A stretch of DNA of 64,000 bases from Clostridium zeae. Lineage in GTDB: Bacteria > Bacillota > Clostridia > Clostridiales > Clostridiaceae. The notes beneath the pieces were generated by a model. It saw only the letters and a list, made by a program, of their open reading frames with translations. It made no database searches and was not told where the DNA came from. The stretch covers positions 882,396 through 946,395 of the forward strand of contig NZ_BMBA01000001.1 of NCBI RefSeq assembly GCF_017312485.1, read 5' to 3'. The translations under genes and the position numbers were made by a program. Position 1 is the stretch's first letter. Every line of letters begins with the position of its first letter. This document shows, piece by piece, positions 59,029 to 64,000 of this stretch.

Positions 59029-59102
59029 TTTACTCCCTCCTTATATGCAATTTAATTCTATATTTAAATTTTATTTCGATTAATTTGATGTAATCGATAT
59101 AA

Positions 59103-59837
59103 CTATCGGTGGTTATCCACATTAAGCCGACATATTTCGACTTCTCTCTCACCTGATACTTTATTTATAATATTTATAACTTCCTCTTTATTATCGTTAA
59201 TAAAAAAATGATTCCCCTCAAATTCATACATATTAAAACTCTTGCCAGCCTGGTTTTCCCAAGAACGTAATTCATCAATAGTAATTGAGTCTTTTCTTCC
59301 ATATAGTACTGATATATCACAATTGATCTTATTATCCTTTTCTATATATCTATAATTTTGATACATACTTATATCACTTTTTAGTATAGGTACGTATATT
59401 TCCATAAGTTCCTTATTATTCATTATTTCATCAGAAGTTCCCCCAAGTTCAACTACTTGCTTCATAAATTCATAGTCAGGCAATTTACAATTAATATTGG
59501 TCAACCTTCCAAGGCCTGGTGCTCTGCAACCAGAGAAAAATATATGCTGAGGTATTTTTCTATTATCTCTTTCAATCTTATAATATAGTTCATATGCCAA
59601 CAGACTTCCCATACTATGTCCAAATATCGCATAATCATTTTTATCAATAATGTCGTCTATATTATTGTAGATATCATTAACTGCATCTTCAAAATCTTCA
59701 TAAAAAGCTTCCCCATATCTCTTTCCTCTTCCTTTAAGTTCTATAGGTACTACCAGTATAGATTCATCCGTATGCTTATTCCATCTACTGTATATATAGC
59801 TTGCTCCACCTGCATATGGTAAACAAATTAATATCAT
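59103..59837 (-). CDS. Type II thioesterase of the NRPS cluster
   Basis: The 244-residue alpha/beta hydrolase opens with ILICLPYAGGASYIYSRW and PIELKGRGKR, the start of type II thioesterases such as SrfAD and GrsT. The triad is S75 in FGHSMGSL, D183 in YGRKDSIT and H210 in EGNHFFI. It should clear mis-primed or stalled acyl groups from carrier proteins. Since the assembly line ends in a reductase, this enzyme is not needed for normal release. It lies 57 bases after the permease gene on the same strand, so the self-resistance transporter and the editing enzyme are probably cotranscribed. Confidence 0.9.
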   Translation of the reverse strand: MILICLPYAGGASYIYSRWNKHTDESILVVPIELKGRGKRYGEAFYEDFEDAVNDIYNNIDDIIDKNDYAIFGHSMGSLLAYELYYKIERDNRKIPQHIFFSGCRAPGLGRLTNINCKLPDYEFMKQVVELGGTSDEIMNNKELMEIYVPILKSDISMYQNYRYIEKDNKINCDISVLYGRKDSITIDELRSWENQAGKSFNMYEFEGNHFFINDNKEEVINIINKVSGEREVEICRLNVDNHR

Positions 59838-59894
59838 TACATATCAACCCTTTCTTAACTTAATTTTCAATAAATGTGGATAATAATAAATTAT

Positions 59895-60590
59895 TTATAT
59901 AATTATATCTTCATGTTCTATATCAATGATTGAAAGATATGTGACAAAAATACCTAGAATTGAAAGTAGTATTGGTATTATGCTAATAAACTTTAATGAG
60001 TAGCATCCACTGTTGGAACATATTAAGAACATAATCAATATTGAAGATACTATTGTAGTTGGTACAGACTTTTTCTTCATCCCAACATACATAGGTATTA
60101 AAGCCGCTGTTGAAGAAACTAAAGCATTAAGGAAAATAATAATTAAACTTTCAATCACAGTAGTCATTGTCAATTTACTAGGAACAAAATTGTAAAATAT
60201 ATTTATATTGTAAAGTATAAAATCTACTAATATATTAGATAAAACTATAGCTATAAAAGTGAATAATACCACAATCATTAATTTTGATATTATTAACTTT
60301 TTTCTATTTATAGGATATGTAAATAAAACAGTAATAGTTTTGTTCTTATATTCTTCAATAACAAATCTTGATAACAATACAGATGCAAATATTATAAAAA
60401 CAGCTTTTATCAGAGATTCAACCATTATAAAAGTGTTTATAAAACTAGTAAACTCTATATTTCTTCCATCCTTAGGTGATATAATCATCAAGAAAAAAAT
60501 TAGAATTACAACTAGATTTGCAAATAAAGCTCTTTTAATATAAAAGCCAATTTTAACCTTTCTTAACTCTAACTTTATCAACTTAAGCAC
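59895..60590 (-). CDS. ABC transporter permease (bacitracin/lantibiotic-resistance type)
   Basis: The protein has six hydrophobic segments, for example ANLVVILIFFLMI, AVFIIFASVLLSRFVI, VVLFTFIAIVLSNILV and FISIIPILLSILGIFVTYL, and the motif EEYKNKTITVLFTYPINRKKLIISK typical of ABC-2 permeases of the BcrB/LanE class. It overlaps the end of the ATPase gene. GTG 60590 has GGTGGTGG five bases ahead; ATG 60605 is possible but lacks a site. Together with the ATPase it should export or shield against a peptide antibiotic at the membrane. Confidence 0.82.
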   Translation of the reverse strand: MLKLIKLELRKVKIGFYIKRALFANLVVILIFFLMIISPKDGRNIEFTSFINTFIMVESLIKAVFIIFASVLLSRFVIEEYKNKTITVLFTYPINRKKLIISKLMIVVLFTFIAIVLSNILVDFILYNINIFYNFVPSKLTMTTVIESLIIIFLNALVSSTAALIPMYVGMKKKSVPTTIVSSILIMFLICSNSGCYSLKFISIIPILLSILGIFVTYLSIIDIEHEDIII

Positions 60591-61506
60591 TAATACCACC
60601 ACCATTTAATAAATGTAAAAAATAATCTTCTAGTGAACTCTTCTTCTTTATTACTGACTCAATTTCTACATCATTTAAGACTAGAGTTTTGAATATAATA
60701 TTAGAAGATATATTATCGTCATAAATCTTTATTTCCCCATTATCTTCTACTCTAAAATTTGATATATTTAAGTTTCGTGATAAAACATATGCTGCTTTCT
60801 TATAGTCATTTGTAACAAGCTCTATATATTCTGTATTTCTTTCTTTAACAGCTTCCATTGAAATCTCTTCTAATAATTTCCCATTATTTATAACCCCTAT
60901 AGTATCAGCTATCAATTCAATCTCCGCTAATATATGGCTTGAAATCAATATGGTTATACCGTACTCTTTGCTTAGCATCTTAAATAAATTTCTTAATTCC
61001 TTAATTCCTATAGGATCAAGTCCGTTAATCGGTTCATCTAATATCAGTAATTCAGGCTTAGTAGTTATAGCTCTTGCTATTCCAAGTCGTTGTTTCATTC
61101 CTAGCGAGAAATCATTTATCAGTTTATATTCAACATTTCTTAGATTAACAAGCTCCAAAGCTTCATCAATAACTTTCTTATCATGATACCCCATATATTC
61201 ACAATGAAGCTCTAAATTTTCTCTTGCTGTAAGCTTATCATAGAGTATAGGATATTCTATGATACTACCTATCCTTTTTAAAATATCATAAGATTTATGT
61301 GTTAAATTCTCACCAAAAATTTCAATTTCACCACTTGTAGGCTTAACTAAATTCGTTATCATCTTCATGATGGTTGTTTTTCCTGCTCCATTAGGACCTA
61401 AGAACCCGTAAATTTCTCCTTCTTTAACTTTGATATTCACGTTTGACACAACTTCATTACCATCATAAATCTTTGATAAATTATTGGTTTTTAATATATA
61501 CCCCAT
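60583..61506 (-). CDS. ABC transporter ATPase (BcrA-like)
   Basis: The 307-residue protein has Walker A GPNGAGKTT (~37-45), Q-loop region IEYPILYDKLTARENL, signature FSLGMKQRLGIAR, Walker B LLILDEPINGLDP and switch His in SSHILAEIE. The C-terminal ~80 residues form the regulatory extension usual in BcrA/NatA-type ATPases. It probably powers the permease encoded by the overlapping next gene. A terminator lies between it and the sensor kinase gene upstream, so it needs its own promoter, perhaps driven by the response regulator. Confidence 0.92.
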   Translation of the reverse strand: MGYILKTNNLSKIYDGNEVVSNVNIKVKEGEIYGFLGPNGAGKTTIMKMITNLVKPTSGEIEIFGENLTHKSYDILKRIGSIIEYPILYDKLTARENLELHCEYMGYHDKKVIDEALELVNLRNVEYKLINDFSLGMKQRLGIARAITTKPELLILDEPINGLDPIGIKELRNLFKMLSKEYGITILISSHILAEIELIADTIGVINNGKLLEEISMEAVKERNTEYIELVTNDYKKAAYVLSRNLNISNFRVEDNGEIKIYDDNISSNIIFKTLVLNDVEIESVIKKKSSLEDYFLHLLNGGGISA

Positions 61507-61602
61507 ACTCTTTTCTCCTTTAACTACTCTCCATAATTCTATAATAGTGAATAAACTTTTCTTTTTTATTACTTAATTCTTACAAAATTCTTAAGTTTGC
61601 TT

Positions 61603-61640
61603 TTGAAAAAAATAAGATACTCCTTATATGGAGCATCTTG
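61603..61640 (-). terminator. Terminator after the two-component genes
   Basis: On the minus strand AAGATGCTCC (61639-61630) pairs with GGAGTATCTT (61623-61614) with one G-T pair and is followed by ATTTTTTTC. Confidence 0.82.
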
Positions 61641-61653
61641 TATTACAGAACAA

Positions 61654-62589
61654 TTAATAGTTTATTCTTTTTAACTTAAATATAAATGACGTTTTTTTAT
61701 ATGGCTCACTCTCTAGAAAAATCTCACCACCCAGCTTTTCAACAAGTCTTTTAGTTATGGTAAGTCCAAGACCACTACCTTGATATTGTTTATTTCTTGA
61801 ATCTTCAAGTGTATACATCCTTTCAAAAACTCTGTCCTTATGTATTTCACTAATTCCCTTACCTTTATCCCAAATTTCTACATATGCGTACTTATCATCA
61901 CTTCTTAAAGAAAGTCCTATTAACTTTCCGTCATTTCCATATTTGATTGCATTTGAAATTAAATTGTTTATGATTCTGTCTAAAGCTTCTTCATTTCCTT
62001 GACAATAAATATTTTTTTCCTGGATATCAATGCTAACCTCAAAGCCTTTCTTAGTTAAAATATCGTAGAAGACCAATATATTCTTTTTGCAAATTTCATT
62101 TATATTGACTCTTGTTAGAGGTATATCCTTATCTCCAGACTCTAACTTAGCCAAATCAAAGAATTTATTAATAAGCTCCAATACTTCTTTAGTCTTATTC
62201 TCTACCTTTGACAACAATTCCCCCATTTCTTTATAATCAATATTCTCATCAAGTCTCATTGTCTCAACGTACCCCAGTATCACTGTTAAAGGTGTTTTCA
62301 AATCGTGGGATATATTTGAAAGCATCTTTTTCATTGTAATTTCCGACTTTGAACTTTCTGCTAAAACTTTTTGATTTTTGTCTAAAAGCTTGTTCATTGC
62401 AATTAAGATAGATTTAAGCTCTTTGTCGTCAGTAAAAACCAAAAGCTTTTCACTGGAATTATTGTATATAATATTATTTATTTTTTTTTCAATGTATATT
62501 AGATTCAAATTTCTGTTCTTCCGTAAAATATATTGAAAATAATTCATGCCTATCAGTATAAACACTACTATCAATAAAAAAATAATCAT
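61654..62589 (-). CDS. Sensor histidine kinase (peptide-antibiotic sensing type)
   Basis: The 311-residue kinase has one N-terminal membrane segment (1-21), a short HAMP-less linker, phospho-acceptor H95 in SNISHDLKTPLTVILGY, N box NNLISNAIKYG, G1 WDKGKGIS, F box FERMY and G2 GSGLGLTI. The lack of a sizeable extracellular domain is typical of intramembrane-sensing kinases that work with ABC transporters of the Bce/Bcr kind. It starts one base after the response regulator stop, so the two are cotranscribed. Confidence 0.92.
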   Translation of the reverse strand: MIIFLLIVVFILIGMNYFQYILRKNRNLNLIYIEKKINNIIYNNSSEKLLVFTDDKELKSILIAMNKLLDKNQKVLAESSKSEITMKKMLSNISHDLKTPLTVILGYVETMRLDENIDYKEMGELLSKVENKTKEVLELINKFFDLAKLESGDKDIPLTRVNINEICKKNILVFYDILTKKGFEVSIDIQEKNIYCQGNEEALDRIINNLISNAIKYGNDGKLIGLSLRSDDKYAYVEIWDKGKGISEIHKDRVFERMYTLEDSRNKQYQGSGLGLTITKRLVEKLGGEIFLESEPYKKTSFIFKLKRINY

Positions 62590-62590
62590 A

Positions 62591-63289
62591 TTAATATTCT
62601 CCTAATTTATAACCTATACCCCATAGTGTTCTTATATATTTAGGCTCTGAAGGATTATCTTCTATCTTCTCTCTCAATCGTCTCATATGGACATTTATAA
62701 CATTTTCATCACCATAATAGCCATCATTCCAAACAAAGTCATAAATTTGTGCTTTAGTAAAAACTCTATTAGGATTTAATATGAACAGCTTCAATATATC
62801 GAATTCCTTTGAAGTTAGCTGTATAATTTCACCTTTTTTCCTAATTAAATAATTGTCCAAATCGATAGTAAGATCATAAATATTGATAATACTTTCTTCT
62901 TTTTTTTCATTAGTTTTGGAGTATTGATTAGCTCGTCTTATTGCAGCCTTAATTCGTGCACAAAGTTCTATCATTGAAAAAGGCTTGCCTATATAATCAT
63001 CAGCACCTAACACTAGTCCTAATGCCTTATCCACATCACTGTCCTTAGCTGACATAATTAATATAGGAACTACGCTTCTTTCTCTAATAATTTTCATAAC
63101 TTCTATTCCATCTAATTTTGGCATCATTATATCAAGAATTATTAAGTCAAATGTATCACTAAAAAACTTACCTACTCCTTCTTCTCCATCAAATGCAGTA
63201 ATTACACTAGCACCTTCTTTTTTTAGGTAATTTTCAACCATTTCACTTATAGCTTTATCGTCTTCAATAAGCAAGATTTTATTTGTCAT
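62591..63289 (-). CDS. OmpR-family response regulator
   Basis: The 232-residue regulator has a receiver domain (1-120: acidic pocket E9-D10-D11, phospho-acceptor D53 in LIILDIMMPKLDG, switch Ser in LIMSAKD, K in GKPFSMIEL) and a C-terminal winged helix (about 130-230: LTSKEFDILKLFILNPNRVF, VINVHMRRLREKIEDNP, IRTLWGIGYKL). It is likely phosphorylated by the adjacent kinase and likely controls the ABC transporter operon and perhaps the biosynthetic genes (inference). Confidence 0.94.
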   Translation of the reverse strand: MTNKILLIEDDKAISEMVENYLKKEGASVITAFDGEEGVGKFFSDTFDLIILDIMMPKLDGIEVMKIIRERSVVPILIMSAKDSDVDKALGLVLGADDYIGKPFSMIELCARIKAAIRRANQYSKTNEKKEESIINIYDLTIDLDNYLIRKKGEIIQLTSKEFDILKLFILNPNRVFTKAQIYDFVWNDGYYGDENVINVHMRRLREKIEDNPSEPKYIRTLWGIGYKLGEY

Positions 63290-63419
63290 ACGATTTCACC
63301 TCTTTTTTCCAAATATGCATAAGTTTATTATATATTAAATATAGAAATTAATAAATAGTTTAGTATAAAAGCTAAAATAGTGAAAGTTTTTGCACAGACA
63401 TCTTGTAGTAAAGTGAATA

Positions 63420-63455
63420 AAATAGAGATTCTCAAATTAATAAGAATCTCTATTT
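63420..63455 (-). terminator. Terminator of the GH20 gene
   Basis: AAATAGAGATTCT (63420-63432) pairs perfectly with AGAATCTCTATTT (63443-63455). On the minus strand it follows the GH20 stop by 33 bases. Confidence 0.82.
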
Positions 63456-63488
63456 CATGTACAAATCCATATATATTTCAGTGATTAA

Positions 63489-64000
63489 TCATTTGGTATT
63501 ATTCCCCCATACACTAATATCTTTATAAAACTTTATGCCTTGATTCTCCATTCTTTCTTCTTGACTCTTTAGTCTATTTTTATACTCCATCCAATTTCTA
63601 TCTGCTTTAGGCGTCCACCCTATTTCTGCATATCCTAAAAGTCTTGGATATATCATATAATCCATAGCTTTCTCATTAGGGATTGTTTCAGTCCATAGTG
63701 GAGCTTCTAACCCTAAAACTAAATTCTTTGGAGCAAAATCGGTAGGATCCCATGTATAAGCAGTTTCTACTGGAATATATCCTGCCCATGTCAAACCATA
63801 TGGTGTTGTTTCGTCGTACTTCATATCAAGATAAGCTTTTTTTGCTACTGAGGCGATAATTTTCATATTTTTTTGTCTAGCTGCACTATTTGAATCTTTC
63901 CAATTTTGCAGAACCACACTTGAGTCTATTGAAGGAGAGGTATCAATTGGATCCCAGCCTATTGGAGTCTTGCCATATTTCTTAACTATATTAGCCACTC
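63489..64000 (-). CDS. GH20 beta-N-acetylhexosaminidase, C-terminal part (cut by window edge)
   Basis: The frame is open to the window edge and lacks a start, so only about the last 170 residues are seen. YGKTPIGWDPID, VLQNWKD, PYGLTWAGYIPVETAYTWDP, VLGLEAPLWTETIPNEKAMDYMIYPR and RLLGYAEIGWTP are the late barrel strands of family 20 hexosaminidases, including the Trp residues and ExxLWxE that line the GlcNAc pocket. The enzyme removes terminal GlcNAc from chitin or cell-wall fragments. The catalytic Asp-Glu pair would be upstream, outside the window. It ends at a perfect hairpin terminator and is not part of the NRPS locus. Confidence 0.88.
   Translation of the reverse strand, partial: VANIVKKYGKTPIGWDPIDTSPSIDSSVVLQNWKDSNSAARQKNMKIIASVAKKAYLDMKYDETTPYGLTWAGYIPVETAYTWDPTDFAPKNLVLGLEAPLWTETIPNEKAMDYMIYPRLLGYAEIGWTPKADRNWMEYKNRLKSQEERMENQGIKFYKDISVWGNNTK

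Overview
The window is AT-rich DNA with AGGAGG-type ribosome-binding sites, frequent TTG/GTG starts and many T-tailed hairpin terminators. Gene content (PadR, DeoR and ECF regulators, DUF6179/DUF6323, DUF4179, encapsulin-type ferritin) points to Clostridium sensu stricto or a close relative. The species cannot be fixed from the sequence alone. No rRNA or tRNA genes, prophage or CRISPR array were seen.

Bases 1-21,300 hold small housekeeping and accessory units: a secreted cell-wall protein cut by the window edge, a MazG-like hydrolase, a PadR/HAAS pair, a DUF6323/DUF6179 pair, a Cys/Met PLP enzyme, an encapsulin-type ferritin, an ECF sigma/DUF4179 anti-sigma pair, a HAD phosphatase, DeoR regulators (one broken) and a UvrD-like helicase whose nuclease half lies in a separate gene. 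The spaces between them are rich in repeats: two arrays sharing one core in opposite orientations, a structured ~93-nt element present twice with compensatory changes, a perfect 26-bp-arm hairpin, a second dispersed repeat and an IS1595-type transposase remnant.

Bases 21,400-55,370 are a minus-strand hybrid NRPS/PKS cluster. In transcription order it encodes NRPS1 (two modules), NRPS2 (three modules plus a terminal C domain), NRPS3 (two modules), a free-standing malonyl acyltransferase, an AT-less KS-ACP-reductase protein and an MFS exporter. Reading the A-domain pocket residues by eye gives: aromatic-like, D-Leu, D-Val, D-Val-like, Leu, Asp, Leu, then one malonate unit with reductive release. 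The product is therefore predicted to be a heptapeptide extended by C2, with an aldehyde or alcohol terminus or a cyclised derivative.

The main discovery is that the NRPS1 gene is interrupted at 53252-54084 by an 833-nt group II intron without an internal protein gene. The element starts GTGCGAC, has a domain V and VI near its 3' end and ends AT. Removing it joins the two reading frames exactly and recreates the A-domain core FDASVWEIF, with the junction inside the codon for a substrate-pocket residue. The first module can only be made if the intron splices.

Bases 56,600-63,300 carry likely partner functions: a CPBP membrane protease, a secreted serine hydrolase with an apparent ATT start, a type II thioesterase, a bacitracin-resistance-like ABC transporter and a two-component system. 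The thioesterase is probably for editing NRPS carrier proteins, and the transporter and two-component system suggest peptide sensing and self-protection. The window ends in a GH20 hexosaminidase gene cut by the edge.
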